Assembly (NCBI GenBank): GCA_944472155.2
Contig: OX235271.1
Coordinates: forward strand, 105,413,256 to 105,477,255
Length of the DNA stretch: 64,000 nt
From: Trichobilharzia szidati
Taxonomy: Eukaryota > Platyhelminthes > Trematoda > Strigeidida > Schistosomatidae
Direction of reading: 5' to 3'
Below, piece after piece: positions 1 to 12,121 of this stretch (its first letter is position 1; each line of letters starts with the position of its first letter). A program made the position numbers and the translations under genes. Under the pieces are notes generated by a model that saw only the letters and a list, made by a program, of their open reading frames with translations, was not told the origin of the DNA and did no database searches.

Positions 1-316
1 TTGAAAACGTTGGTGTTCAATACATCTGGGAACATATATAAGGAATATGGTTACTTGATCACTAGAAGTGTTTAAAATTTCATGCTCTCTAGGGAACTTT
101 GACATAGTGAAATCTCGTTAGGCGTACATTGATTTGATTTTTTGTCGTTATGATTAAGTAGTATTATTCATCTTCCTGAGCACTGAATTTTCAAGATCAC
201 TCCCTTCAATTATTGAAAATATCCTCCTTAGTAGATATTATAGAAATAAATTCAACAGAATGTCATATTCAATGGATTATCAGTTGTCTCTATGTAGACT
301 TTCCTTTCAACACTAG

Positions 317-1797
317 GTTAACGCGGATCATATGCCTGAGGAAGCAGATGCAAAGAAAGAAAATATTACGAAGAATATTTATCCTTGTGATCATTGCAAT
401 CGTGTGTACAAATGCAGAACTTCTCTATACCGGCACCGAAAGGAAGCTCACTTAAAGGTTAGATAATTCTCTTTTCCACACATTTTCTGCCTGGAAATGA
501 ATAAGTACCTATTAAATTGTTCCGTAGAAATTTGATGAAATGTTTAATAACCCCAAATGATGAAACATCCAGAATATTTTGGAGGAGTTGATTATAATAT
601 AGTTTGTGCTTAACATAATTGGCTGTTAATTCAGTGGTAATAAAGGTTGCATACTTACTTGAAATCACAAATTTTAATAATCTATTCAGTGAACGCCTTC
701 TGGCAATTAGTCTACATAATCGTCGGCCTACTGATATGATTTTGAGAAATTTAAAATACTTGAGGAAGATAGAAATATGAGTCATTGCATTTTAAAGAAG
801 GGATTTGTTGCTAAGATTTACTATTTTCCCCTGCAGTATAAGTCTCATCCATAATTTGGCTGGCGAAATTAGCAGTTATTGAAGCCGCTGGAGCGGCACA
901 AAGTAGACGTTACTGCTCTATAGCTAAACTCAAGAGGTGTATACGAAGCCAAGATGTTTCTCGTCAACAAAATAAGAAATAATGTCCTTGTCATATGTAG
1001 TAGCTTAATTATGTGTTTCAGAGTGTCCAATTAACGATGTTGCATCAGATTCACCCATGCTAACAATGCCGATTTGATGGCTTTTTTAAAATTTCTACTC
1101 ATAATCGTGGAAATTGTGCAAACAAAGACTATGATGATCGTTGTATGTTCCAAAATGGTCTTCAATTCATCGTTCAGTGGTGTTAAAGTATCCTCCTAAT
1201 TACTGCGAGGTATCGTTTCATCAGACAAAAGCATTACAATTAATTCATTCATAAATAGGAAGTGAGATAACGAAGGTATTTAACTTCCATTGATTTGCGA
1301 CCGTCTTGAGGAGTTCAATAGGTTTTATACTTTCTCTAATTTAACATTAATATAACACATGTCAAGCATCTTTTGGTTATTTTCATGATTTCATTATTAG
1401 ATCCTAAGAAATTTCCCTAGATTATCTTTAATTTTTTTAATAAAATCAGTTAGTATTCAACACAAATTCATATTTTCACTGAGAAATTTAATGGATGATG
1501 CTAAGCTTATTTGGCTTTCTACATATTTTTTGAGATATGCTTTTGCAATCGTGTTGAATTGCTTTTGTATTTTCTATGATTAATTTAATGTAGGATGATA
1601 AAGTAAGAGCTGGAAGGTCATTCAATGACAGACCTCCATCAACGCCAACAGGTTTTTGGGATCTTGAGTTGGAGCAACGGAAGAGTAATGATAACGATGA
1701 TGAAAAGGAGAATGGTGTCGAGAATACCTCACCTTATGTTTTTCGTCGTCGTCGTCGTCACCCTTTAAGCTTTCGTTCAATTCAGGCTGATATGTAA
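317..1797 (+). CDS. C2H2 zinc-finger gene, last two exons (copy A, partial)
   Basis: Two exons can be read: 317-457, preceded by an AG acceptor and followed by a GT donor, and 1594-1797, ending in TAA. Both are phase 0, so they join cleanly. The first encodes one classical C2H2 finger (CX2C-X12-HX4H, within YPCDHCNRVYK...RHRKEAH), usually a DNA-binding module. The second encodes a hydrophilic tail with an acidic DNDDEKEN stretch followed by five arginines, which could act as a nuclear localisation signal. The same two exons, with seven extra codons in the last, end the complete gene at 33,635-45,767. Here the earlier exons would lie left of the window, or be absent if this is only a partial duplicate. 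Function is not identified beyond the finger. Confidence 0.75.
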
Positions 1798-1919
1798 CCA
1801 ATTTAGTTTGTTTTAATTAATTCAATTAACTGTTCATTACTACTTTACTATGTGATCCGTTTACTAAATTTGCTGTAACGGAGAATAACCAAAGATTTTT
1901 TTTCATATATTTTTTTCAA

Positions 1920-1925
1920 AATAAA
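1920..1925 (+). promoter_or_regulatory. Candidate polyadenylation signal (copy A)
   Basis: An AATAAA hexamer lies about 120 nt after the zinc-finger stop codon, a normal distance for a 3' UTR. It is conserved in copy B at 45,890-45,895. Confidence 0.5.
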
Positions 1926-2532
1926 GTCATTCACTTCATTTCGTTGTTCCAGAAAATTCTTACTAAGGGTTACCTAAAGTTTTTCGTCTTAGATAGACAG
2001 ACTGATAGAATCAACAATGTAGTACCATTCTCGCTTGAGTAACTTTCGACTGTGAAGAGACCTCTGTTTCTAACGTTTCTGTAATAAAGGATTCCATCTA
2101 TACACCTCTCTATCATATATAGATATAGGCGATTCGTCTAAATAGTTCCGAGAACTGAAGATACCATCCTTTGCTACATTGAAGTAGTCCTCATTAACTT
2201 AACGATGAGGCATTTTTATAATAGCTTCATCAGTTTGCTGTATCTACTTTGGTATATCACATCTTAGTGAAAATCCACACAGTTATTGACGAACCGTTTA
2301 CCGTTCTGTAAAATGAGGCATTTTACTAAGGTGCTATTGACTTCTTACTTGATAAATGTAGACTTTGGGAGCTCAGATTTTGAAAGGCCTTATGTAAGCC
2401 TTCCTTAAATGTAGCGGTAATGTTAGTCTCACTATGTATTGATTGGTTACTCTCAGTCTCCTGTAAGTTTATAGAGAAACTGTCTGTTAAGCTTTTTGTG
2501 GCGCTTGAATACTTGGATTTCCTTTAGGACCT
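1926..2532. other. No gene seen
   Basis: AT-rich sequence downstream of the zinc-finger gene. I see no exon, RNA gene or recognisable element before the RTE scrap at 2,533. The same stretch occurs in copy B at 45,896-46,502. Confidence 0.5.
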
Positions 2533-2960
2533 TTGATTTATTGGTTGGATGACAGTATTGCTATAGGCAACTTAGGACTCTGCAAGAACTGGCGAGGAAT
2601 TATGCTCCTGTCGACGCCAAGTAAAATTCTGAGTCACATCATCCTGGAGAGAATAGAGGACGCACTTGATGCAGAATTCCGACCAGAACAAGCTGGATTC
2701 AGCAAAGGCAAATCATGTTCTGACCGAATTGCAACTCTACGCATCATCATCGAACAAAGCATGGAATGGCAATCAAACCTCTACCCCAACTTTATAAACT
2801 TTGAGAAGGCCTTCGACAGCGTTGACCGCGAAGTAATTTGAAAACTACTCGAGTACTTATTCAACAGCTGTATGACAACGGCACATGTCAATTGATCCAC
2901 AACGGAAAACCCAGCAAGCTGAAACGAAAGAGACATTTTAAAATGGGAAGTCCTCTATAT
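2533..2960 (+). mobile_element. RTE (SR2-like) reverse-transcriptase fragment, copy A
   Basis: A 102-codon frame reads NWRGIMLLSTPSKIL, RPEQAGFSKGKSC.DRIATLRIIIEQS and NFINFEKAFDSVDRE. These are the fingers and motif A region of RTE-clade non-LTR reverse transcriptases such as schistosome SR2. The motif A aspartate position appears changed (FINFEKAFDS rather than FIDxxKAFDS). A stop follows at 2,839-2,841, and residual similarity (LIQQLYDNGTCQLI...) continues to about 2,960 with a frame change. It is both 5'- and 3'-truncated, so a dead fragment. Confidence 0.8.
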
Positions 2961-5320
2961 TAAGAAAGTAAATATTATTTATACTTCGAGTCGTCGTCAT
3001 TCCATACACAATATGAAATATGGTGTTCATGGATTTCGGAAAAGGATTGTCGGTCAGCAAAATCTAGCACTAATTCAACAATCTAAGTGTCCTTGTTAGG
3101 GGTTACTTTCAGTTTCTTAATTTTGAAAATATGCACATTGCACTGTATTTGTTGGGACATGTTATAACCATTCGGAAGCGATCTTACACCATTTAATTAA
3201 GAGAAGGCCAAATCAATGATTGGATTTCGTCTCATCAGCATATACTAGCCTTTCATAGTGGATTTATAATGTATGGAAACCCATGAATCTATGTGGATAG
3301 GAAATTATGTTGGAAAAACATTTAAATCAAGTAATAACCTTTTCTGTGGTAATAAATTTGTCACTTCCCACTATTGACCAGCGTACTTTTCCACCGAAGT
3401 CTTCACTTCCTTTAGTTTGCGCTACCTAGTGTTAGTCAAGAGCATTAGTGATGTGACTGGCTCGGATTTATGAACCCCGGCCTGAACTAAATTACGCAAA
3501 TCCTCATCTTAGCAGGATCACATGCTCTAATTCGGATTAACAAATTAGCATGAAAAGTTGATAGTCGAGATAAGCAGCCTTCTTGAACAATGGACATTCT
3601 TAACAGTGTTCACATGTATCTCATTGCAGGTAAGACCAAGAGCAGAAAACTTAGTCATGTATAAGTCCAGTACTGAATGAGACCATTTGCTTGTCACTTT
3701 TAAAAGCTTTTTTACATTTAAGTAATTAAACTTCGAGTCTGATGTACAGTAAATCCATAGTTTCAACTTTCACTTCGAAGATGATTTTTCATCACTTTTA
3801 TTATTCTACTGATCTTTGAATTGACCAGTTAGTCTTCATTGGTAAAGTGTGGTAATTGAAGCGCAACTGAAACCTCGAAGAGCCACAAACTTTGACTTTT
3901 CTCTTGTAAGTGTACGGTCTAAGAGGCATCCGAACTCAGATGGTAATCTGAGGGTTATAATTCTGTAGTGTCGCGTGCTATATCCTTTTTCAATCCTCAC
4001 AAACCATATGTATTGTATGACTTCACTAATCTGAATATATCTCATATAGTCTCAGTAGTCACTCTTAATATATTTATCAATATTAATACCTCTATGACGA
4101 GTATAGTTCGTATTATTTATCTGATGTCGTTTCATTCCTTTAGACAATTTATTAATACATCCTAGAACACATTTACTATGATCATTTTGTTGAACCTACT
4201 AGACAATAATGAAATGAAATCGTTTCCTGTTACTATCATAAATCACAACGTACAACTGTTCAAAATTCTAAACTAAACTTTTGGTACATTTAGCTGTTTA
4301 TATTTTTGGAGAAAAATTGGAATTCAAAAGGTTAGGGCTTTTGATTTGCGATGTGATGACACACTTTTGATTGTGGATATATCCAGATGACGGTTCGCGA
4401 ATAGGGTGAAATGCGTACAATGAGGCAGTAGTTCAATGATAGCATGCTCATCAGAGATAGAGTACCTCGAGTTCCAACTGCACCTCCACGCACTCAAAAA
4501 CCTCATCTAGCTATAATGGTAAAGCTGGAGAAGAGGGTAGTAGGCTGGCAACCTCCTCACCCAGCAAACATAACCCAACAACAGTACAACTGAAACTTAA
4601 CCACTTGAAACCATTCATACATATTCTACTCGAAATGTGAGGAGGGAAAAATAATTAAGCCAATATATGTATATGTAAGTATAGATGTATACTGGTTTAT
4701 TATGAAAAGATTAAAATTCACAGAAAATACTAATCAAAATGTAAATATCAAAACAATACGAAGAAAAATATAAATTCATTTTAAAAAACTATAAAAAATA
4801 AAATGATACGCATTGTATTATTACTAAGCAAGAAACAAAACTAAGCATGAAAATCACTTTTTGTCATTAGACAAACAAAGATAACAACACCATTTGTCGA
4901 CTATAATTCACACGTTATAAAGGGATTAGAGAGAAATACTGCTAACTTCATACAATTTAAAACTTCACCGGTTTCCATTAATATATATATGTATGTATGA
5001 TATTGAGAGCATTGTTTCATAGAATTCTATTTAATTTTTTTGTTTAATGCAGCATTTAAATACGAAATGGTAATATGGAATAATGAAAAGAAAACTGAAT
5101 AGTGCTTGCTTATTTGTGTAAACATCAATAACGGCTCTACATACTTAAGATTACACACATAGCAAGTAAAACAAAATCCATGAAAATAATCAGAATCCGT
5201 AAATATTATTATTATTATTATTTTAAAAACCGAACGTACATGGTATTTTTGGGAAATAAAATTAATGATACAAATACTGCTACTAACGAAAACCGTAGTA
5301 TAAATAGAAAAATAAATTTT
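2961..5320. other. Gene-poor spacer with low-complexity DNA
   Basis: No supported coding region. Short open frames here lack family motifs. An ATT/TTA trinucleotide run sits near 5,207-5,222 and AT-rich DNA surrounds 4,650-5,300. The right part is probably the 3' UTR and downstream flank of the minus-strand exon at 5,321-5,832. Confidence 0.45.
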
Positions 5321-5832
5321 TTATAAAGGTTGAATAACACTGGGCTGTTGTTGTTGTTGTGGTGGTGGTGCTGATAATGATGATGATGAGAATCCATTGT
5401 GCTGTTGTATAGAATAATTAGTACTTAGTGAATTCAAATGATGTGTAAAATGTGAATTGTATGAGGCTAATGATACTTCTGATCTACTACACTCATCATC
5501 GGATCGATTTGATTTTACTCTTTTTATTGCATTAATTGTATCTAAACAGGCTTGAATTGCACGACAATTTTGGATTACCTCTGGTGGATTAGCATCAGCA
5601 TCAAGTTTAGCCGTTAACTGTTGTATTTTATTCAATATTTTAATGAGGATATCATCTTGAATTTGATTATATAAAAATTGATCATCGTTTTGATCTGAAT
5701 TAGACATAGGAAGACAATTTGAATAAGCAGTAATACTGTCTTTGGATTGAGCTTTATTTAATGTTCCATTTGTACTAGATAGTGAAGTTGATGTGTTCTG
5801 TGGACTATAGTTTACAGATTTCCCATCGATAG
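5321..5832 (-). CDS. Terminal exon of an unidentified gene (copy A)
   Basis: Read on the minus strand, a pyrimidine-rich tract ending in AG lies just before 5,832, and the frame then runs open for about 170 codons to a stop at 5,321. It starts at phase 1. The protein has a serine/asparagine-rich start, a probable amphipathic helical core (QIQDDILIKILNKIQQL..., followed by NPPEVIQNCRAIQACLDT), a SNRSDDE acidic patch and a Ser/His-rich tail ending in Pro and Gln runs. I do not recognise the family. Copies A and B differ by one Tyr/His replacement and one Pro/Gln change in the tail. No upstream exon could be found in the window, so the rest of the gene lies elsewhere or was lost. Confidence 0.55.
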
Positions 5833-5852
5833 CTAAAAATGTTAAAAACACT

Positions 5853-7405
5853 TAATCTATTAACCAAATCTCAATTAATAACTTCCATTACAGCATGAAG
5901 AGAATATGTAAAATATGATGCTTTATGCTAATCATTTTGATTACTTTTCATATAGAAAATTAAAGGCGATGAGTCATTACATAACTTCTAATTAATTGGT
6001 GAACTTAGGCGAATAAAATGATAGAACTTGAAAATTAATCTAATGCTCACTAGTGATTCATACAGGATGAAGTTTCCCAGAGTTCTAGTGAGAAATCGTG
6101 ACAGAAGTTGACTGCAGGGTCAGGTGCTCACCGATGACATTGGCTGGTGCTGGTTCTGTATGTCACGAATTAGCACAAGTTATAACTCATGGACCACTGA
6201 GTTCTCTTCAACTGGTGGAATGGTCAACAGGATTGCCTTATAACCAAACGATCACAGAGTGCATCCTGTGAAGAGTCGCCAGCTAGGGCAAAATATCTTT
6301 CTAGTACTCACTAACTTTTCAGTAATTCTCGAAATGATGTCGATTCGTAACCTAACTTCAAATCACTCAACACCCTGCGAATGAATATTTGCAAATAAAA
6401 AGAGAGATATGTGCTTGCCTCCTATTTCTGAGTGATTTTAAAGGATATCTCAGCAACTAAATGAGTAATCAATCAGGTTTCCATTTAATTAGGAAGGAAA
6501 GCACCTATCCACAATACCGACACCTGATTGGTTATACACTTGGTGAGCGACAGGAAATCCCTCAGCATAGCGATGCTAATGCCAAATGCATGTCTGATAG
6601 CTATGACAAGTTTAGTTACCAGGGTGACATGTATATATTTAACATGCTGGTTATCAATTTTTAAGGTTAGAAACTAAAACCACCTAGTGAAGCGAGTTTG
6701 TGACATGTAAATGTCAGCAGTACATGATAAGTGGTATATAATAGCAACCATTTTGGGATGATAGCAGTTATGAATTTGAAACATGATCTGTCTGTTATAG
6801 AATGTGTATCATGAGCAGTAAATAACTTATGAGATATTACACCACTAGAATAAAAATATTTGACACTGAATATTTTACTGTTCTATTCCGGTCAGTCAGT
6901 ATTCATACCACATATTGACAGATGATAGATGAAATCAAATGTTGTTGGATGTTTGAACCTTCATAACAAGAATGAAGATTCACACGCCTGTAGCTAAATT
7001 CAAATTTAGGCTGCTTAACTCTGGCCTGTGATTGGTTATTAATTAATGTTCTAAACAGACATGATATGAGTCATTCAAGTCAATGTTATATACTACGTCA
7101 AATAAATAAATAAATAAAGGTGCTCGAGATGTCCAATGTCATTAGATTTCCTACTTAGTATGTATATTTGCATACCACTTTTATGATAAATAGATAAGCT
7201 TACAAACACAATCATTTCCCATAATACACTGATAAGTATTAGTTTTGCCTTTTATTTGTACTATTAAATACAGAAAAAAATATTCCCATCTTTTCTCTCC
7301 ATTTTAAAGGTTTTCACTTAATGAATGTAGTAGTGAAAACCATTACTACATATAAATAGGATGCATTGGAACTAGTCAAATCCTGTAGATATACCTTACA
7401 CTCGA

Positions 7406-7410
<5 letters not shown>
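5853..7410. other. No gene seen
   Basis: Presumed intron or intergenic DNA upstream of the minus-strand exon. A 67-codon plus-strand frame at 6,461-6,664 is conserved in copy B but has no recognisable motif or splice context. Short TAAA repeats occur near 7,080-7,100. Confidence 0.4.

Positions 7411-7434
<24 letters not shown>
7411..7434. repeat. (TA)n microsatellite, copy A
   Basis: Twelve TA units here against twenty in the matching position of copy B (51,381-51,420). The 16-nt difference accounts for one of the offset steps between the duplicates. Confidence 0.9.
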
Positions 7435-7436
<2 letters not shown>

Positions 7437-8139
7437 ATGATTATAGAATGAAAGACATATGCATGTAAACAAAAATGTTTTTATACATATAACTACAACG
7501 ACATACAACGTTTGCAAATATATTCCTGATAAACTAGTCATCCAACTCATGTGAACATAGACTGTATACATTAAAAAGCCAGCACCGTGGCGAAAAAAAA
7601 TTAAGCAAGAAGTATCTATAAAAACATTAAACATCATAAAAAGAGTTAATCAAACAAAACAATGAAAGAAGGGTAGGAAATGGAAGGTGTAGATTATTCG
7701 CGACTGTCAGGGTGAATGATTACATGAATATATGCAGTATAAATAATTGATAATGTTAACAGTAATGATAACAAAAAATAACAGTAACAATAATAAGGAT
7801 ACAAAGTAACATCAAAATGTATGGAATGCATCCGTGTCAAAGAAAGATTAGCACATGCAAGCATAATTCAGGAATTAGAGGAAATCAAAACTTGTTATAA
7901 CTTTAAATAAAAATTTATGCACATAATAAACAATGAGGTGGTCGTTAGCCTCTGAGAAATTCATATATAAGGAGAGATATATATATCCTTGGTGAATGCA
8001 TATGCTTGCAGTACAGTTAATAAACTACAAACAATTAGTGATAATAATATTAATAAATGTCTATGTTTATAGTGAAAGGAATGTCAACAACAATAATACT
8101 GAGGAGAATGTCTAAATAAAGGTTAACGTACTTGTTATG

Positions 8140-11100
8140 TCAGTCAATGAAATGAACATAGCGGGTAGGTTTATAGATCTGCCGACCACTGCGTGTCTGA
8201 ACAGGGGGAAGTGTGAAGAGCGGAAGTGTAGGAGTTGCATTGATTTTCTCATTATTTATCGGTACAGGCGTTGCTATTGCTTCATATTCACTGTCCATGT
8301 ACGCTGGTTTCAGACGGTCAACAGAAACAGTTTCCTGCTTACCATTTTTGTTCAGTGTGAAGTATTTGTCAGTGCGCTTGAGTACTGGAAAAGGACCTTC
8401 ATATGGATGTTGTAAGCCTTTCCTAATGGCATCGACGCGAACAAATACAAATTTGCAAGTAAGTAGATTCTTGTTAACTTGAGCTTTGTGAAATGATTGG
8501 CGAGGGGCTACTGGTCGAAGATGAAGCATTTGCTGAGTAAGACGATTGGTAAAATCAGAGATATTTACATCAGTTGAATCATTGGAAAGAACTAACTGAC
8601 CAGGCAATGTGAGGGTAGTACCATACACGAGTTGAGCAGGTGTACATCCCAAGTCTTCTTTGACAGTTGACCGGGTACTGAGGAGAACTAATGGTAGGTG
8701 TTCACTCCACTTAGATGAGTCAGCTTGTGCCATCAAAGAGCTTTTCAGTTGTCGATGGAAACGTTCCACCAGACCATTCGCTGCAGGATGATAAGCTGTA
8801 GTGGAGATGTGGTTCATTCCAAGGAGTCTCGTTAGCCCTCGAAACAGAGTTGATTGAAATTGAGCTCCTCGGTCTGTGGTAATCGTTGTTGGTACTCCAT
8901 AGTTTGATACCCAACGATCTAGGAAAACCAAAGCGGTATTTTCTGCAGATATGTCGTTGAGTGGACAAGCAATAGCCCATCAAGTGAATCGATCGATAGC
9001 TGTAAGGATATGTGTAAAACCTCTGGATGGTGGTAATGGTCCAACAATATCTATGTGCACATGTTGAAATCGTTTATCTGGTAAATTGAACTGCTTTGGA
9101 GTTGTGACGGTGTGATGATGTACCTTGGACTTTTGACATTGCAAGCATTGGAGTGCCGATCTCCGAATATCGGAGTTCATTTTTGGCCAAACGAAACGCT
9201 CACTGATTAACTTAACCGTAGCACGTACTCCAGGATGAGACAGAGAATGTAGATGTTCAAATAAAGGTTTTCGACAACTTTGTGGAACAAAAGGTCGATG
9301 AACGCCGGTAGAAACGTCGCAGATGATAGTTGTATCAGACAGAGGAATAGGTATATCCTGCAACTGTAGGGAGGACTATCGTCTACTATTATGAAGTTCG
9401 GCGTCACTTTTCTGCAACTTGGCGATATTGTCTAAGCTAATGTCTATCGAAGATAGAAGCTGATTAACATCACATCGAGACAAAGAATCGGCTACAATAT
9501 TGGAATCTCCTTTGATAAACTGGATGTCTGTCGAGAATCGTGATATATAATCCAGTTGTCTGGCTTCTCTCGAGGAGTGTTTGTCCAACGAAGTGCTAAA
9601 AGCATAACAAAGAGGCTTATGGTCGGTTAAGATAGTAAAATGTCGACCTTGTAATAAGAAGCTGAAATGTTTCACTGCTAGATAGATAGCTAACAGTTCT
9701 GTGCCAAAAGTACTGTAACGTGTCTGAGCCGGTTCTGACTTCTTCGAAAAGAAAGCAAGTGGGGGTAACGTCACCATTAATCTTCTGCTGTAACACCGCG
9801 CCACAGCTACTTGGGAGGCATCTGTGCACAAGATAAGGGATGCTTCGGGGTTGATGTGGGACAACATAGCGACTTTAGATAAAGCGTCTTTAGCGTTGCA
9901 GAAAGATTCGTGTGCTTGCTCTGACCATTGAAATTTTTTAGGATCACTTTTAAGGAGATCGGTTAAAGGTTGGACGATAGAAGGAATAAAACGTCAATAG
10001 AAATTAAACATCCCCAAAAATTGTCGGACTTTCTTCAAAGAGTCTGGTTGGGGGAAGTTTTTGATTGTATCTATCTTTTCCTCAGTAGGCCTGATTCCCT
10101 CGGCAGTTATGTAGTGTCCTAGGCATTGAATAGAAGAGGCACCGAAAATGCACTTCTTAGGATTTATAGCGACACCATACTGTTCGAAACGCTGGAACAA
10201 AGTGCTAAGATGTTTCTTATGTTCCTCTTCCGACTTGCTAGCAATTATTACGTCGTCGATATAAACGAACACAAAGTCAAGGCCCTGCGTGACTCGGTCC
10301 ATGAAGCGCTGAAAAGTCTGTGCAGCGTTTTTCAGCCCGAAAGGCATTCGTAAGAATTCAAACAAGCCAAAAGGTGTTATAATGGCTGTCTTCTCGATGT
10401 CCTCAGGAGCGACTGGTATCTGGTGATAAGCTCTGACTAAATCCACTTTGGAGAAAATAGTTTTACCTTGCAGTATTAGAGAGAAATCATGCAAGTGCGT
10501 AATGGGATAACGATCTGGGACAGTGGCGTTATTCAAATGTCGGTTATCCCCACATGGTCGCTAGTCATGCTCAGCTTTTGGTACCATATGTATTGGTGAG
10601 GGCTGAGGACTGTTGGATGGCCAGATGATGCCCAATTGCATCATGTGTTCGAATTCAGCTTTGGCTGCTGCTAACTTGTCGGGTGGTAGTCGACGAGGAC
10701 GTGCTCTGACGGGTTGACCAGTTGTGACAATTTTATGCGTGACAGAGTGAGGAACATCTTCGCTATTATAAGATGGCTTTAAAATTTTTGGGGAACAATG
10801 CAGTAATGCAGAAAACATGCAATCATCTGGCTTTTCGATGCATATGTTGTAAACAGAGTAGTTTGAGATGATTCCGTGGACTTGAAGCTGGGTGCAGTTA
10901 TCAATCAGCTTTTTCTTGTTGACCTCAACCAGCAGATTGAAACTGCTTAAAAAATCGGCACCCAGTATGGCATGACGAACGTCAGCTACTATGAATATCC
11001 ATGTAAATCGACGACGTAAACCAAGATCCAAAATAAGTGATTGTTCGCCGTAGGTCCGTATGCTAGTTTGGTTAGCTGCTCGAAGTGAAAGTTTTGCAGC

Positions 11101-11244
11101 TGTGCTAGAAGACCGCCTGGAGAGTGAAGGAGGTATTACACTGACTTCGGCTCCTGTGTCTACCAGCAATAATGTGCCTGTGGTTTTGTCCCTCACGTAG
11201 AAAAGGCGACTTGAATGGTTGCCAGTAACAGCTGTCGCCATCAC
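8140..11244 (-). pseudogene. Gypsy-1 pol: protease-RT-RNase H-integrase, with nonsense codons (copy A)
   Basis: One long minus-strand frame broken by four stop codons: TAG 10,561-10,563, TGA 9,994-9,996, TAG 9,376-9,378 and TGA 8,980-8,982. In order it shows an aspartic protease ([15 protein letters not shown]), reverse transcriptase ([34 protein letters not shown] active-site motif), RNase H (CTDAS, LTDHKPLCYA, VADSLSRC), the integrase zinc module (HLHSLSHPGV...CLQCQ), integrase core ([33 protein letters not shown]) and a C-terminal PYEGPFPVL module. Around 9,770-9,800 a short frameshifted patch lies between two opposing 1-nt indels. It cannot encode a full polyprotein. Confidence 0.88.
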
Positions 11245-11428
11245 TGTCTGGCTGGGGAGTTTCCCTGAGCCGAGTTCCTACTGCTGAAAGCACATGGTTT
11301 CAAGCACCAAATAGCTCGGTTTCCAAACTTCTATGATACTAGCAAATATTTTGAGTACTAGACGTTGAGGTCCGCTGTCTTGAAAACGACCGTCGACGTT
11401 GCCGTGACCTGGGCGGTGATCTACTACC

Positions 11429-12121
11429 TCATGCACGTAAGCTTGAAATTTCAGTTTCTAGCTTTTCCATCTTATTCGTCAATGTCGAAATCGCTGACAA
11501 TATAGTTGTGTCGGTAGCAGACGTCCCTTGAACCGGTAACCCCTGACTTGTCGGTACGTTGTATATACTGGTTTCAGGCATTACATCTAGTATTCTATCT
11601 GCCAGCTCACTTAGTGCGTCTAGGTCGACCGATTTGGAGGAGATGGTCAAAACCTGTTGGATATGTCGTGGTAGCCGTTGCAACCACATCTGGCGTAAAA
11701 CCACGTCGTCAACTTGGTGTGGGTTAAGCAGTTGACGCATGTGCCTGAGGAGCTGAGATGGAGTCCGTGAGCCTAACTCACAAGCAGTAAGTAACTGTTG
11801 GATCCGTTTCTCATCTGAAACACTCCTTCTTTGAATCAAAACTGCTTTGAGCCTATCATACTGGTGGTCTGCAGGGGCGCTGTCAATTAAATCACTAATG
11901 TCTGATAGAACCTCTGTGGGCAGTGCGGCTAAAACACATCCATACTTCGCAATCTGTGACTTGATTCCGCGGGCAGAAAAGAGGGGTTCGATGATGGCAA
12001 ACAAAATCCGCGGCTCAGTGAAACCAAATAGCGGTAGACGCAGATCGACTATTGCGTTGATTGATGAGTCTTGTGCCTCCTTAGTCTCAGTTGCAGCAGG
12101 TGAACGTGTAGGTGAGGACAT
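11429..12121 (-). pseudogene. Gypsy-1 gag (copy A)
   Basis: Gag structural protein of Gypsy-1. A likely start is the ATG at 12,121 (MSSPTRSP...). The frame reads PRILFAIIEPLF..., LGSRTPSQLLRHMRQLL and MWLQRLPRHIQQVLTI, a pattern shared with Gypsy-2 gag ([29 protein letters not shown]), and typical of retrotransposon capsid-like domains. It ends early at 11,429. A degenerate nucleocapsid zinc-knuckle region (YHR...) with stop codons lies in another frame between 11,270 and 11,360. In copy B the equivalent of this ATG is ATA. Confidence 0.75.

Noticed and set aside
213..455. 80-codon plus-strand frame with a hydrophobic stretch, repeated at 44,165
   Set aside because: It overlaps the zinc-finger exon in another frame; the finger, splice sites and phase matching support the exon frame instead.
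459..785. 108-codon minus-strand frame (also 44,411-44,737)
   Set aside because: It lies in the zinc-finger intron, has no motif, and is not supported by splice sites.
7314..7637. 107-codon minus-strand frame with repeated Tyr-Ile
   Set aside because: It translates the TA microsatellite, and its length changes with the repeat number in copy B.
8137..8482. Plus-strand frames opposite the Gypsy-1 integrase
   Set aside because: Antisense shadows of the pol frame.
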